64,000 bases of DNA, from the NCBI RefSeq assembly GCF_900156175.1, contig NZ_FTMV01000007.1, positions 1-64,000 of the forward strand. The letters run 5' to 3'. This document shows positions 46,178 to 55,957 of this stretch, piece after piece. Every line of letters begins with the position of its first letter. Position 1 is the first letter of the stretch. This stretch comes from Janthinobacterium sp. TND4EL3 (GTDB taxonomy: Bacteria; Pseudomonadota; Gammaproteobacteria; Burkholderiales; Burkholderiaceae_D). The position numbers were made by a program, and so were the translations under genes. The notes under the pieces were generated by a model that saw nothing but the letters and a program-made list of their open reading frames with translations, was not told the DNA's origin and searched no databases.

Positions 46178-46888
46178 TTATTTTTGGTTGCGGACGACGG
46201 CGACATCGATGCCGTTTTCAGACAGCTTGGTGCGCGCGCGGTTCATCGCTTCGAGCTGGTTGAACGGACCGACGCGCACGCGGTGCAGCACGCCGGCATC
46301 GGTACTGCGGTCGCTGATGGCCGCTTCGAAACCGAGCAGCGCCAGTTTGCCGCGCGTGCTTTCGGCGTCCGCCATGTCATGGAAGGCGCCAGCCTGCAGA
46401 TAATAAATCCATTTGTCGCCGGCTGCATCGGCCTTGGCCTCGGGCTTCGTTTCGGCCTTGGCCTGCGGCGCCGGGGCAGCGGCAGGTGCTTTTGGCGCCG
46501 GCTTGTCCTTCAGGGTGCCGATCAGTTCCTGCAGCGCGTCCGGTGGCGGCGCCTTCGGCTGCTGCGCCGGTGCTGGGGCCGGCGCGGGGGCCGCCGGTTG
46601 CGCCGGCGTGGTGATTTCGCGCGGCTCCTTGGAGAAGTCGCGCGCCGCTTCCTTGGCCGCTTCCTTGTTGCCGTACATCGGCTTGTTCGGGTCGGCGATC
46701 TGGCCGGCAGTCGGCTCGGCCGTTTTGCCGGCCTTGCCCGACTTGTCGGTGAAGGGCGACGAACCCTTGGTGATCACCAGGGCGACCACCACGGCGATGC
46801 CCAGGCCGATGACCAGGCCAATGATGATGCCGACCAGGGTGTTGCCCTGCTGGCGCCGGGTCGAAGAGAAGCGGGAAGCGTGATTCAT
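46178..46888 (-). CDS. Bitopic SPOR-domain protein, FtsN-like
   Basis: A 236-aa protein. It has a short basic cytoplasmic end (RFSSTRRQQGN), one membrane helix (TLVGIIIGLVIGLGIAVVVALVI), a long Ala/Pro/Lys linker (about 80-150) and a C-terminal SPOR domain (KWIYYLQAGAFHDMADAESTR to HRVRVGPFNQLEAMNRAR). The layout is that of FtsN-type cell-division proteins. It lies between argS and dsbA, as in other Burkholderiales. Confidence 0.9.
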   Translation of the reverse strand: MNHASRFSSTRRQQGNTLVGIIIGLVIGLGIAVVVALVITKGSSPFTDKSGKAGKTAEPTAGQIADPNKPMYGNKEAAKEAARDFSKEPREITTPAQPAAPAPAPAPAQQPKAPPPDALQELIGTLKDKPAPKAPAAAPAPQAKAETKPEAKADAAGDKWIYYLQAGAFHDMADAESTRGKLALLGFEAAISDRSTDAGVLHRVRVGPFNQLEAMNRARTKLSENGIDVAVVRNQK

Positions 46889-46908
46889 TGACGGATAGAC
46901 CTTCGCGA

Positions 46909-48618
46909 TTACATTTTGTTTGGCGCGGATACGCCGATCAGTGCCAGGCCGTTGCGCAGTACCTGACGCGCGGCGAGCACCAGCGCCAGGCGGGCCATCT
47001 TGACGGCTTCGTCCTCGACCAGCACCTTTTCGGCGAAGTAGAAGCTGTGCAGGTCGGCGGCCAGTTCGCGCAGGTAGAACGCAACCTGGTGCGGCCCCAG
47101 TTCCGCTTGTGCGCGCGCCAGCATTTCCGGGTAGGCGGCCAGGGTCGCCAGCAGGGTCGCCTCGGTCGGCGCCGTCAGGGCGGCCAGGTCGACGCCGGCG
47201 ATGCTGCTTTCGTCGCCGCCCCAGTTTTCCAGGATGCGGCAGATGCGCGCATGCGCGTACTGCACGTAATAGACCGGGTTTTCATCGGTGGTTTTCAGCG
47301 CCACGTCAACGTCGAAGACGAATTCCGTGTCGGCCTTGCGCGAGATCAGGAAGAAGCGCACGGCGTCGCGGCCCTTGGCGATGTCGCCGCCGCCCGACCA
47401 TTCGATCAGGTCGCGCACGGTCACGTAGGAGCCGGCGCGCTTGGAAATCTTGACTTCCTCGCCGTCCTTCATGACGGTGACCATCTTGTGCAGCACGTAG
47501 TCCGGGTAGCCTTGCGGGATGCCCATGTCGACCGCCTGCAGGCCGGCGCGCACGCGCGCGATGGTGCCGTGGTGGTCGCTGCCCTGGATATTGATGGCCT
47601 GCACGAAGCCGCGCTGCCATTTCACCAGGTGATATGCCACGTCCGGCACGAAATACGTGTAGGTGCCGTCCGTCTTGCGCATGACGCGGTCCTTGTCGTC
47701 GCCGAAGTCGGTGGTGCGCAGCCACAGCGCGCCATCCTGTTCATACGTGTGGCCGGCCTTGATCAAGGTTTCCACTGCGCTGTTGACCTTGCCGTCCGCG
47801 TACAGCGACGATTCCAGGTAGTAATTGTCGAACTTCACGCCGAACGCCTGCAAGTCGATATCCTGCTCGTTGCGCAGGTAGGTGACGGCGAACGGGCGGA
47901 TCGAATCGATGTCGTCCACGTTGCCATTGGCCGTGGCGGGCAAGCCATCGCTGGCCGACACCGTCTTGCCGGCCTTGAAGTCGTTGGCGATGTCGGCGAT
48001 GTAGTCGCCGTTGTAGGCGGACTCGGGCCATTCGGCGTCGCCCGGCTTGAGGCCGCGCGCGCGCGCCTGCACGGAATTGGCCAGGGTCTGGATCTGCACG
48101 CCCGCGTCGTTGTAGTAGAACTCGCGCGTCACTTGATAGCCTTGTGCGTCGAACAGCGACGACAGGGCGTCGCCCAGCGCCGCCTGGCGGCCGTGGCCCA
48201 CGTGCAGGGGGCCGGTCGGGTTGGCCGAGACGAATTCCAGGATCACTTGCTTGCCGGCACCTGCCGTACTGCGGCCATAGCGATCGCCTTCGCCCAGGAT
48301 GGTCTTCACCACGGCTTGCTTGGCGGCAGCGGACACGCGCACGTTGATGAAGCCGGGGCCGGCGATTTCCACCGCTTCGACGAGGCCCTTGCCGGCCGGA
48401 TTGGCCAGCACGGCCGTGACGATGGTTTGCGCCAGTTCGCGCGGATTCTGTTTCAGCTGCTTGGCCAGTTGCATGGCGATATTGCAGGCGACGTCGCCAT
48501 GCGATGCATCGCGTGGTCGCTCGAGCACCACGATGGGGGTCAGCGAGGTGCCGGCCAGGACGGGAGCGAGGGCGGCCTGGAACAGGGCGATGATTTCTTG
48601 TTTCTGTTGGGCGAGCAT
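46909..48618 (-). CDS. argS: Arginyl-tRNA synthetase
   Basis: A 569-aa class I synthetase. The HIGH motif appears as [12 protein letters not shown] in [12 protein letters not shown]. The N-terminal Add-1 domain starts [23 protein letters not shown]-like sequence is seen as [15 protein letters not shown], and the C-terminal anticodon domain carries the DALR pattern ([19 protein letters not shown]). It is first in a minus-strand run. Confidence 0.97.
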   Translation of the reverse strand: MLAQQKQEIIALFQAALAPVLAGTSLTPIVVLERPRDASHGDVACNIAMQLAKQLKQNPRELAQTIVTAVLANPAGKGLVEAVEIAGPGFINVRVSAAAKQAVVKTILGEGDRYGRSTAGAGKQVILEFVSANPTGPLHVGHGRQAALGDALSSLFDAQGYQVTREFYYNDAGVQIQTLANSVQARARGLKPGDAEWPESAYNGDYIADIANDFKAGKTVSASDGLPATANGNVDDIDSIRPFAVTYLRNEQDIDLQAFGVKFDNYYLESSLYADGKVNSAVETLIKAGHTYEQDGALWLRTTDFGDDKDRVMRKTDGTYTYFVPDVAYHLVKWQRGFVQAINIQGSDHHGTIARVRAGLQAVDMGIPQGYPDYVLHKMVTVMKDGEEVKISKRAGSYVTVRDLIEWSGGGDIAKGRDAVRFFLISRKADTEFVFDVDVALKTTDENPVYYVQYAHARICRILENWGGDESSIAGVDLAALTAPTEATLLATLAAYPEMLARAQAELGPHQVAFYLRELAADLHSFYFAEKVLVEDEAVKMARLALVLAARQVLRNGLALIGVSAPNKM

Positions 48619-48992
48619 GAGCAGGATGGCGGCGAAACCGCGTTAAGAATGAATAGAATGAATCAAAAAGCAAAACGGACGGCAAGTACCCAAGCCGCCC
48701 AGACTGCGTTAATTATACTGGTTTGCTGCCGGGAACAATACGCTTGCCGGCGGGCGCCCCATCGCGCCGCATTTCACGATATTATCAGTAAGACATGTTC
48801 ATGTTGGTGCATGAAAACATCAGCATGGCGCATTCTGCTTGTATATATGCGCTTTTTTGCGGCAATTTACATTTATCACTACAATCGCTTGGGCCAGAGG
48901 GCGCTACAAACGCTACAATCGACCCTTTATTGATGACGCGCGGCCGCGAGTGCCACCATGCCACCAGCCGCGCGCAGCCACACCGGATAACT
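48619..48992. other. Divergent intergenic region between argS and rsmB
   Basis: About 370 bp. It holds a rightward promoter candidate (next entry) and presumably the argS promoter. I see no gene, repeat or structured leader that I can support. Confidence 0.5.
48857..48885 (+). promoter_or_regulatory. Sigma-70 promoter candidate upstream of rsmB
   Basis: TTGCGG (48857-48862) and TACAAT (48880-48885) are separated by exactly 17 bp, about 110 bp before the rsmB start. It could drive rsmB, the DUF4390 gene and ntrYX. Confidence 0.5.
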
Positions 48993-50420
48993 ATGAACAA
49001 GCGCCCCACGCTGAAATTGAAAACCAAGCCGGCGCCAGGCCAGGCTAGCGCCCCTGCCGCACCGAAATTGCGTCCCAGCTACCATCCCGACCTGAAACCG
49101 GTCCTGCAGCCAGGCTTCCAACCCGATTTGCGCGCCGACTCGCTGGCATTTTGCCTGCTGGGCGCTGCCAATGCCGTGGCGCAAGTGCGCACGGGCACGG
49201 CCCTGCCGCAGGCGCTGGCCAAGGTGTTTGCGCAATCGAACGCCAGCCCGCAGGCGCGCGGCGCCATCCAGGATATTTCCTATCGCACCATGCGCCAACT
49301 GGGCCGCAGCGAAACCCTGGTCGGCCTGATGACCTCGAAGGCGCCCGAGCCGCCGATGCTGGCTGCGCTGCTGTGCTGCGCGCTGTCCTTGATGTCGGCC
49401 GAGCCGGGCGAACAGCCCTATGAAGAATTTACCGTTGTCGACCAGGCTGTCACGGTGGCGACATCGCACCCTGACCTGGCGCATGCCAAGGGCATGGTCA
49501 ACGCCGTTTTGCGGCGGTTCTTGCGCGAGCGCAAGTCCTTGCTGGAAGCGGCCCTGCAGCAGCCATTGGCGCAATGGAATTATCCACAGTGGTGGATCGA
49601 TTCGCTGCGCCTGGCCTATCCCCGCGACTGGCAAGCCATTCTGACGGCAGGCAACGCCGTGCCGCCATTGACCCTGCGCGTGAACCGCCGCAAGAGCACG
49701 GTGGAAGCCTACCTGGCCGTGCTGGCGGAAGCGGGTATCGCCGCGCGCCAGGTGGGACCGTTTGCCGTGCGCCTGGACAAGCCGATCGGCGTGGCCCTGA
49801 TCCCCGGCTTCGAGCACGGTGTCGTCTCGGTGCAGGATGCTGGCGCGCAACTGGCCGCACCGCTGCTGGACTTGCAGGACGGCATGCGCGTGCTCGACGC
49901 CTGCGCGGCGCCGGGCGGCAAGACTTGCCATATCCTGGAGCTGGCCGACGTGCAGGTGACGGCCATCGATGCCGACGCCAAGCGCCTGCCGCGCATCGCG
50001 GAAAACCTCGAGCGCCTGGGCCTGCAGGCGACCCTGAAGGCGCAGGATGCGCAATCGAGCGCGTGGTGGGATGGCCAGCAGTACGACCGCATCCTGGCCG
50101 ACGTGCCGTGCACGGCGTCGGGCATCGTGCGCCGTCATCCCGATATCCGCTGGCTGCGCCGCAAGGGGGACGCGTTCCAACTTGCAACACTTTCATCCAA
50201 AATTCTGGACAACCTGTGGCAGATGCTGCGCCCCGATGGTAAATTGCTGTTCGTGACCTGTTCATTGTGGCCGCAAGAGTCCGAAGCACAAGCGGCTGCG
50301 TTTGCGGTGCGCAATAATGCGACCCGTCTGACCGCGCCTGGCCAGCTGTTGCCCACTGGCAGCGCGGAGCAGGACCATGACGGTTTGTTCTATGCGCTAT
50401 TCCAAAAAAATGCGGCTTGA
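48993..50420 (+). CDS. rsmB: 16S rRNA (cytosine-C5)-methyltransferase RsmB/Sun
   Basis: About 475 aa. The N-terminal NusB-like domain (about 50-190) is followed by the methyltransferase fold with the SAM motif MRVLDACAAPGGKTCHILEL, the catalytic DVPCTASGIVRRHPDIRWL (PC motif Cys) and TCSLWPQESEAQ with the second Cys. It methylates C967 of 16S rRNA in E. coli. The ATG at 48993 gives a Lys/Pro/Ala-rich leader typical for the group. Its end overlaps the next gene. Confidence 0.95.
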   Translation: MNKRPTLKLKTKPAPGQASAPAAPKLRPSYHPDLKPVLQPGFQPDLRADSLAFCLLGAANAVAQVRTGTALPQALAKVFAQSNASPQARGAIQDISYRTMRQLGRSETLVGLMTSKAPEPPMLAALLCCALSLMSAEPGEQPYEEFTVVDQAVTVATSHPDLAHAKGMVNAVLRRFLRERKSLLEAALQQPLAQWNYPQWWIDSLRLAYPRDWQAILTAGNAVPPLTLRVNRRKSTVEAYLAVLAEAGIAARQVGPFAVRLDKPIGVALIPGFEHGVVSVQDAGAQLAAPLLDLQDGMRVLDACAAPGGKTCHILELADVQVTAIDADAKRLPRIAENLERLGLQATLKAQDAQSSAWWDGQQYDRILADVPCTASGIVRRHPDIRWLRRKGDAFQLATLSSKILDNLWQMLRPDGKLLFVTCSLWPQESEAQAAAFAVRNNATRLTAPGQLLPTGSAEQDHDGLFYALFQKNAA

Positions 50421-51024
50421 GCGATTCGTTCATACTTTTCCTACGGACACTATCGGCACACTTGTGACAACACGACTCTTCCGACTCCTGGCCTTGCTGC
50501 TGATGCTGGCATGTACCATGCCACGCGCGCATGCCGCCGATATGGTCGAGATCACGCGTGCCTACATCGAGGCTAGCGAAGAGGGCTACAAGCTGGCCGC
50601 CACGTATTCCTTCGAACTCAATCACGACCTCGATGACGCCGTGCAGCACGGCGTCCCCTTGTTTTTTACGACGGAAATCGAACTGACCCGGCCCCGCTGG
50701 TACTGGTTCGATGAAAAAGCCATCGTCGCGCGCCAGACCAGCCGCCTGTCATACAACGTGCTGACACGCCAGTACCATGTGTCGGGCGGCGGCCTGCAGC
50801 AGAGCTTTGCCAACCTGGACGATGCGCTGTTCCTGATCCGCCGCCCCAGCCGCTGGCTGGTGGCGCGGCGCGGCGAGCTGAAAGTGGGGCAGACGTACAA
50901 TGTGACCTTGCGCATGGGCATGGACCGCGACTACCTGCCCAAGCCGATACAGGTCAATGCCTTCAATAACAGTGACTGGCGCCTGGCTTCGAATAAAAAA
51001 ACCTTCTTGTATACGGCGGAGTAG
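50410..51024 (+). CDS. DUF4390 domain-containing exported protein
   Basis: About 204 aa. The start is uncertain: ATG at 50410 (MRLERFVHTF), ATG at 50377 or GTG at 50464, which would begin right at a signal peptide (TTRLFRLLALLLMLACTMPRAHA). The mature protein is beta-rich, with LAATYSFELNHDLDDAVQHGVPLFFTTEIEL typical of DUF4390. It overlaps rsmB upstream and touches ntrY downstream (TAGTG). The constant association with NtrY in betaproteobacteria suggests a periplasmic partner of the sensor. That is inference. Confidence 0.85.
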   Translation: MRLERFVHTFPTDTIGTLVTTRLFRLLALLLMLACTMPRAHAADMVEITRAYIEASEEGYKLAATYSFELNHDLDDAVQHGVPLFFTTEIELTRPRWYWFDEKAIVARQTSRLSYNVLTRQYHVSGGGLQQSFANLDDALFLIRRPSRWLVARRGELKVGQTYNVTLRMGMDRDYLPKPIQVNAFNNSDWRLASNKKTFLYTAE

Positions 51025-53321
51025 TGAGTCAAGCATTGCGCTATCTGCTGGTGGTGGGCGGCGGCATTGTCAGTATCCTGCTGTTCCTGCTGGCGTCGGC
51101 ATCCGACAATTCCGGCTTCTTCGACCGTTACTATTCCTGGCTGCTGGGGCTCAACGCCGCCGTGGCCGTGTCCCTGCTGGCCCTGGTCGGCATTTCCCTG
51201 GGGCGCCTGTACGCGCGCTACAAGAGCGGCAAATTCGGCTCCAAGCTGATGACGCGCCTGGTGATGCTGTTCGCCATCGTCGGCATCCTGCCCGGACTCG
51301 TGATTTTCGTCGTGTCCGTGCGCTTCGTGTCCCATTCCATCGAATCGTGGTTCAACGTCAAGATTGAAGCGGCGCTGGAATCAGGGCTGGAGCTGGGCCG
51401 CGCGGGCCTCGATGCGGCCCTGGTCGAGCTCGACCACCGCGGCCACAAGGCGGTCGACGAAATGCGCGCCGACCCCGTGGCCGGTCCGGCGGTGCTGACC
51501 AGCCTGCTGCGCGAGGAAGGCATGCAAAACGTCATGATCGTCAGCGGTGACGGCGTGCTGCTGGCCAGCGCCGGCCCGCACAGCGCGGCCGACCTGCCGA
51601 CGCCGGCCATGCTGGCGCAGGCGGCCTTGCCGGCCGGCTACGCGTCCGCCGAGGGCGGGCTGGAGTTGCATGACGATGGCACGGAATCGGGCGGCGGCGG
51701 CATCCGCGCCGGGCCGCCGGCGGGGCTCGATGCGGCAGCCGGCCTGCGCCTGCGCGTGCTGGTGTCCGTGCCGGGGCCGTCCGTATCGCCCCGCTACCTG
51801 CAATTGCTGCAATCGGTGCCGCCCAAGCTGGCCACCAATGGCGAAATGCTGCGCGCCGCCTACAGCGAGTACAAGGAACGTTTCGTCGCGCGCGTGGGCT
51901 TGCGCAAGATGTACATGGAAATCCTCACCTTGACCTTGCTGCTGGCTATCTTTGGCGCCATCGGCAGCGCCTTCCTGATCGCCGGCAACCTGGCCCAGCC
52001 GTTGCTGCTGCTGGCCGAAGGCACGCGCGCCGTGGCCGAAGGCGACCTGTCGCCGCGCCCCATCGTCGCAACCAAGGATGAACTGGGCACCCTGACGCAA
52101 TCGTTCAACATCATGACGCGCCAGCTGCTCGATGCGCGCACGGCCGTGGAAAGCAACCGCGCCGCGCTGCAAAATGCCAAGGCCCACCTGGAATCCGTGC
52201 TGGCGAACATGTCGGCCGGCGTGATGGTGCTCGATGGCGACTTCAAACTGGTGACCTGCAATGAATCGGTGGAGCGCATCCTCCAGCATTCGGGCGCCAG
52301 CATGGTGGGCCAGCCGCTGGCAAATATTGCCGGGATGGAAGAATTCGGTTCCGCCATCATCAGCGCCTTCACGGCGCAAAGTGCGCAATCGGCGTCGGGC
52401 CGCAACCTGCAGCGCCTGCACTGGCAGCGCCAGATCGAGATACCGCGCCGGCTGGGCAGCAGCGCCGACGAGCACGACATCACCTTGCTGGCGCGCGGCT
52501 CGCGCCTGCCGCTGGAGTCCGGCAGCGGCTACATCGTTGTTTTTGATGATATTTCCGACGTCATTTCCGCGCAGCGCTCGATTGCATGGGGCGAAGTGGC
52601 GCGCCGTCTCGCGCATGAAATCAAGAATCCGTTGACGCCCATCCAGCTGTCGGCCGAGCGCCTGCAGATGAAGCTCGAAGACAAGCTGGAGCCGCGCGAC
52701 GCCGAACTGCTCAATCGCGCCACCACCACCATCGTCAAACAGGTCGACGCCATGAAGCGCATGGTCGATGACTTCCGCGACTATGCGCGCACGCCGCCGG
52801 CCGTGCTGACGCCGCTGCGCCTGAACGAGCTGATCGAAGAGATACTGAACCTGTATTTGCGCGGCGACGATGGCGACATCATCCACCCGCAACTGGCGCC
52901 GAATCTGCCGATGGTGATGGGCGACCCGACCCAGTTGCGCCAGGTCATACATAACCTGTTGCAGAACGCACAGGACGCCATGGCGGACCTGCCGCCGGAA
53001 TCGCCGCATCCGCGGATTGACGTAAGGACGGAAGCAATTCATTATCGCAGTGCGGACGGCGGCGTGAATATCGCCGTGCGGCTGGCCATCACCGACAATG
53101 GCCCCGGTTTCGCGCCGAAGATCCTGGCGCGGGCCTTCGAGCCCTACGTCACGTCGAAGGCGCGCGGCACGGGGCTGGGCCTGGCGATGGTGAAGAAAAT
53201 CATCGATGAACATGGTGGACGCATCGATATCGAAAACCGGGTCGACGGCAATGGCGCTTCGGTGGTCATTTTGCTGTTAAAGTTAGCTCCCGACGCTCCG
53301 GCCCAGGAATTCCTGGCTTGA
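51024..53321 (+). CDS. ntrY: Sensor histidine kinase NtrY
   Basis: A 765-aa membrane kinase. Three or more N-terminal helices surround a periplasmic/extracytoplasmic region. A further helix near residue 310 leads to HAMP (LAQPLLLLAEGTRAVAEGDL), then PAS (LESVLANMSAGVMVLDGDF), the HisKA box with the phospho-His in EVARRLAHEIKNPLTPIQLSAERL, and HATPase with N box NLLQNAQDAM and GTGLGLAMVKKI. It starts with a GTG overlapping the previous stop. It controls nitrogen or envelope responses with NtrX, encoded 97 bp downstream. Confidence 0.94.
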   Translation: MSQALRYLLVVGGGIVSILLFLLASASDNSGFFDRYYSWLLGLNAAVAVSLLALVGISLGRLYARYKSGKFGSKLMTRLVMLFAIVGILPGLVIFVVSVRFVSHSIESWFNVKIEAALESGLELGRAGLDAALVELDHRGHKAVDEMRADPVAGPAVLTSLLREEGMQNVMIVSGDGVLLASAGPHSAADLPTPAMLAQAALPAGYASAEGGLELHDDGTESGGGGIRAGPPAGLDAAAGLRLRVLVSVPGPSVSPRYLQLLQSVPPKLATNGEMLRAAYSEYKERFVARVGLRKMYMEILTLTLLLAIFGAIGSAFLIAGNLAQPLLLLAEGTRAVAEGDLSPRPIVATKDELGTLTQSFNIMTRQLLDARTAVESNRAALQNAKAHLESVLANMSAGVMVLDGDFKLVTCNESVERILQHSGASMVGQPLANIAGMEEFGSAIISAFTAQSAQSASGRNLQRLHWQRQIEIPRRLGSSADEHDITLLARGSRLPLESGSGYIVVFDDISDVISAQRSIAWGEVARRLAHEIKNPLTPIQLSAERLQMKLEDKLEPRDAELLNRATTTIVKQVDAMKRMVDDFRDYARTPPAVLTPLRLNELIEEILNLYLRGDDGDIIHPQLAPNLPMVMGDPTQLRQVIHNLLQNAQDAMADLPPESPHPRIDVRTEAIHYRSADGGVNIAVRLAITDNGPGFAPKILARAFEPYVTSKARGTGLGLAMVKKIIDEHGGRIDIENRVDGNGASVVILLLKLAPDAPAQEFLA

Positions 53322-53418
53322 GGGTCTGGTTTAGTATTTAAAACACTAATAAAATCATAGCTGTCCGCGCGTGCCTCTTGTACGCGACGGCCGGCGAAAT
53401 GAGGAAGGCAAGACACGA

Positions 53419-54138
53419 ATGGCAAACATACTCGTAGTGGATGATGAAATGGGTATCCGTGAGTTGCTCTCGGAAATTCTGGGCGACGAAGGACATGCTA
53501 TCCAGCTGGCCGAAAATGCGCAGCAGGCGCGCGAAGCGCGTGCCGCCGGTGCGCCGGATCTGGTATTGCTCGATATCTGGATGCCCGACACCGATGGCGT
53601 GACCCTGCTCAAGGAGTGGCAGCGCGATGGTTTGCTGACCATGCCGGTGATTATGATGTCGGGCCATGCCACCATCGATACGGCGGTCGAGGCGACGCGC
53701 ATCGGTGCGCTGAATTTCCTGGAAAAGCCGATTGCCCTGCAAAAACTGCTGAAAGCGGTCCAGCAAGGCTTGACGCGGGCGCAGGAAACCGTGCGCGCGC
53801 CGAGCGTGGCGCCGCGTCCCGTGGCCGCCGCCGTGGCCGAGGAAAGCAGCCATCCCGTGCCCAGCTTCGGCGGCAGCGCGCCGCAACAGCTGATGGTGCG
53901 CCCAGGCATCGCCGTTCCGGCGGTGGCCGAGGGCCATGGCTACAACCTGTCGTTCGACCTGCCGCTGCGCGAGGCGCGCGATGCGTTCGAGCGCATGTAT
54001 TTCGAACACCACCTGGGACGCGAAGGCGGCAGCATGACGCGCGTGGCGGAAAAAACGGGGCTGGAACGCACCCATTTGTACCGCAAGCTGAAACAGCTGG
54101 GCGTCGAACCGGGCAAGCTGGCCAAGAAAAGCCTGTGA
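53419..54138 (+). CDS. NtrX-like response regulator lacking the AAA+ domain
   Basis: A 239-aa regulator. The receiver domain (residues 1-120) has the acidic pair DD at 8-9, phospho-Asp52 in LVLLDIWMPDTDG and Lys near 103. A variable linker follows (about 130-180). The C-terminus is a Fis-type helix-turn-helix (REGGSMTRVAEKTGLERTHLYRKLKQLGV). The central sigma-54-activating AAA+ domain of classical NtrX is absent, so it should regulate without ATP-dependent sigma-54 opening. The preceding gene is ntrY; the next gene overlaps its stop. Confidence 0.92.
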   Translation: MANILVVDDEMGIRELLSEILGDEGHAIQLAENAQQAREARAAGAPDLVLLDIWMPDTDGVTLLKEWQRDGLLTMPVIMMSGHATIDTAVEATRIGALNFLEKPIALQKLLKAVQQGLTRAQETVRAPSVAPRPVAAAVAEESSHPVPSFGGSAPQQLMVRPGIAVPAVAEGHGYNLSFDLPLREARDAFERMYFEHHLGREGGSMTRVAEKTGLERTHLYRKLKQLGVEPGKLAKKSL

Positions 54139-54530
54139 CGGCAGCCGTACGGCACGCTACGCCGCTGACCCTGGTCAGTGGCGGACGTGCCGGTGAGCGC
54201 GAGGCTAGCATTGCGCAAGTCTTGCTGCCGGAGCAGCCGTCGGCCGTGATCCTGGAAGGGTTGGCTGACGGCAACTCCATCCTGGCCGACCTGGCCGAGC
54301 AAACCTCCCCATCGTTTCCATTGCAACTGTTGCGCATCGCGCCCGGTTGCCTGTGCTGCAGCGGCAATCTCGTATTGCGTGTAACATTAAATCGTCTGCT
54401 GCGCCATCCACCGGCGCGCCTGTTCATCAGCCTGGCCGACGCTACGCATATCGAACAGCTGCGCACCTGGCTTACCGCCAGTCCCTACGATGTCTTGCTG
54501 GCGCCGCAGGCGGACATCGTGGTTTCCTGA
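54135..54530 (+). CDS. CobW/YjiA-like fragment protein
   Basis: A 131-aa protein beginning with GTG overlapping the ntrX stop (GTGA). It contains the CobW-family metal-binding signature CLCC in LRIAPGCLCCSGNLVLRVTLNRLL and the following ARLFISLADATHIEQL, but lacks the N-terminal P-loop and the C-terminal domain of full CobW GTPases. It may be a stand-alone metal-binding module or an eroded GTPase. The phrase LTLVSGGRAGEREASIAQVL at the front may be the decayed P-loop. Confidence 0.7.
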   Translation: MTAAVRHATPLTLVSGGRAGEREASIAQVLLPEQPSAVILEGLADGNSILADLAEQTSPSFPLQLLRIAPGCLCCSGNLVLRVTLNRLLRHPPARLFISLADATHIEQLRTWLTASPYDVLLAPQADIVVS

Positions 54531-54616
54531 ACGCGCTTTCCTGACGCCTTTCTGATCGAATGACCGCAGTCGCAGTTTGCATCTCGTTACAACTCTGTAG
54601 CCCGCAGGGTGGCCTG

Positions 54617-54679
54617 GCCGCTTGAAATGGCGGCGTGGGAACCCCACCTCTGTCCTGAAACCGCAGGAGCTTCTCCTGC
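54617..54679 (+). other. Three consecutive hairpins in the leader of the DUF3567 gene
   Basis: GCCGC (54617-54621) pairs with GCGGC (54630-54634); GTGGG (54635-54639) with CCCAC (54643-54647); GCAGGAG (54663-54669) with CTCCTGC (54673-54679). They lie in the 167-bp gap before the DUF3567 ATG. They could be a structured mRNA leader or an unnamed small RNA. No known RNA family was recognised. Confidence 0.45.
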
Positions 54680-54697
54680 CTGAGCGAAGGATGCAAA

Positions 54698-54955
54698 ATG
54701 AACCTGATCTATAACAGCGAACAATATAGCGTCGTGGAATTCGGCGCCGACGTCGACCTGGAGGCCCTGCGCTTTGGCGGCTATGAAATCGTCGACAAGG
54801 GCGGCAAGCGCGAGACTTTCATCGCGGGAGTCCTCGCGCAAAACTTCCGCCGCGACGTCACGGAACTGATCGCCAGCGAACCGAGCATGGAGGAAATCGA
54901 TGAATTTTTGGGCAGCTATGATTCCCTCATGAGCCAACCGGTCCTGTTGCACTGA
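54698..54955 (+). CDS. DUF3567 domain-containing protein
   Basis: An 85-aa acidic protein that starts MNLIYNSEQYSVVEFGADVD and has GYEIVDKGGKRETFIAGVLA and a PSMEEIDEFLGSYDSLMSQP ending. This pattern is the betaproteobacterial DUF3567 family of unknown function. No signal peptide or membrane helix is seen. GAAGGA lies 8 bp before the ATG. Confidence 0.88.
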   Translation: MNLIYNSEQYSVVEFGADVDLEALRFGGYEIVDKGGKRETFIAGVLAQNFRRDVTELIASEPSMEEIDEFLGSYDSLMSQPVLLH

Positions 54956-55041
54956 TGCTGGCTGCCTGATGGCCATCGCTACCATACCAATCCGCCGGGC
55001 GGCGTGGTATGGTGGCCGGGTTAACCTGCTGCAAACAGACC

Positions 55042-55821
55042 ATGTGCCAACTTCTCGGAATGAATTGCAATGTCCCCACGGACATTGTCTTTAGTTTTAC
55101 CGGCTTCGCCATGCGCGGCGGCCATACGGATACCCACCATGACGGCTGGGGCATCGCCTTTTTCGAAGGCGCCGGCGTGCGCCATTTCGTCGACCACCAG
55201 GCGGCCATCGCCTCGCCCGTGGCCGAACTGATCAAACGCTATCCCATCAAGTCGCGCAATGTCATCGCGCACATCCGCAAGGCCACGCAGGGACAGGTGG
55301 CGCTGGAAAACTGCCACCCCTTCGTGCGCGAACTGTGGGGCCGCTACTGGGTATTCGCCCACAATGGCGACTTGAAGGAGTTCCACCCCGTGCTGACGGG
55401 CAGCTACCGCCCCGTCGGCTGCACCGACAGCGAACTGGCCTTCTGCTATCTGCTGCAGGAGCTGCATGCACGCTTCGGCGATGCCCCGCCGGCGCTGCCG
55501 GCCCTGCACGCGGCGCTGGCGGAGTTGCTGCCAGGTATCGCCGCCCATGGCACCTTCAATATGATGCTGTCGAGCGGCGAAGCCCTGTTTGCCCATTGCT
55601 CGACCAGCTTGCACTATCTGGTGCGACAACATCCATTCCCAACTGCTAAACTCTCCGATGAGGACTTGAGCGTGGACTTTTCCCAGGTGACGACGCCGCT
55701 GGACCGGGTGGCCGTGATCGTTACGCAGCCGCTGACGACCAACGAGCAATGGACGGCATTTGCACCGGGCGAATTGAAACTATTTGTCGACGGGATGGTG
55801 CAACTGGCCCCGGCAGCCTGA
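55042..55821 (+). CDS. Class II glutamine amidotransferase, YafJ-type
   Basis: A 259-aa protein beginning MCQLLGMNCNVPTDIVFSF, where Cys2 is the N-terminal nucleophile that is exposed by Met removal. Typical Gn-AT-II segments are HHDGWGIAFFEG, RNVIAHIRKATQG, FAHNGDL and CTDSELAFCYLL. It lacks a synthase partner domain, as in YafJ. It may hydrolyse gamma-glutamyl compounds. The true substrate is unknown. Confidence 0.92.
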   Translation: MCQLLGMNCNVPTDIVFSFTGFAMRGGHTDTHHDGWGIAFFEGAGVRHFVDHQAAIASPVAELIKRYPIKSRNVIAHIRKATQGQVALENCHPFVRELWGRYWVFAHNGDLKEFHPVLTGSYRPVGCTDSELAFCYLLQELHARFGDAPPALPALHAALAELLPGIAAHGTFNMMLSSGEALFAHCSTSLHYLVRQHPFPTAKLSDEDLSVDFSQVTTPLDRVAVIVTQPLTTNEQWTAFAPGELKLFVDGMVQLAPAA

Positions 55822-55957
55822 TTTTTGACGACAATCGCCTTGATTGCTGCCAAAATACCCACAGCGCGGGCGGAATTCAGCTAAAGTATTGTCAATAGTG
55901 AACCTTGATGCGGGCGCGGCGCGGCCGGTGTCACTCGACGTGATTGATGAAGAGTTA

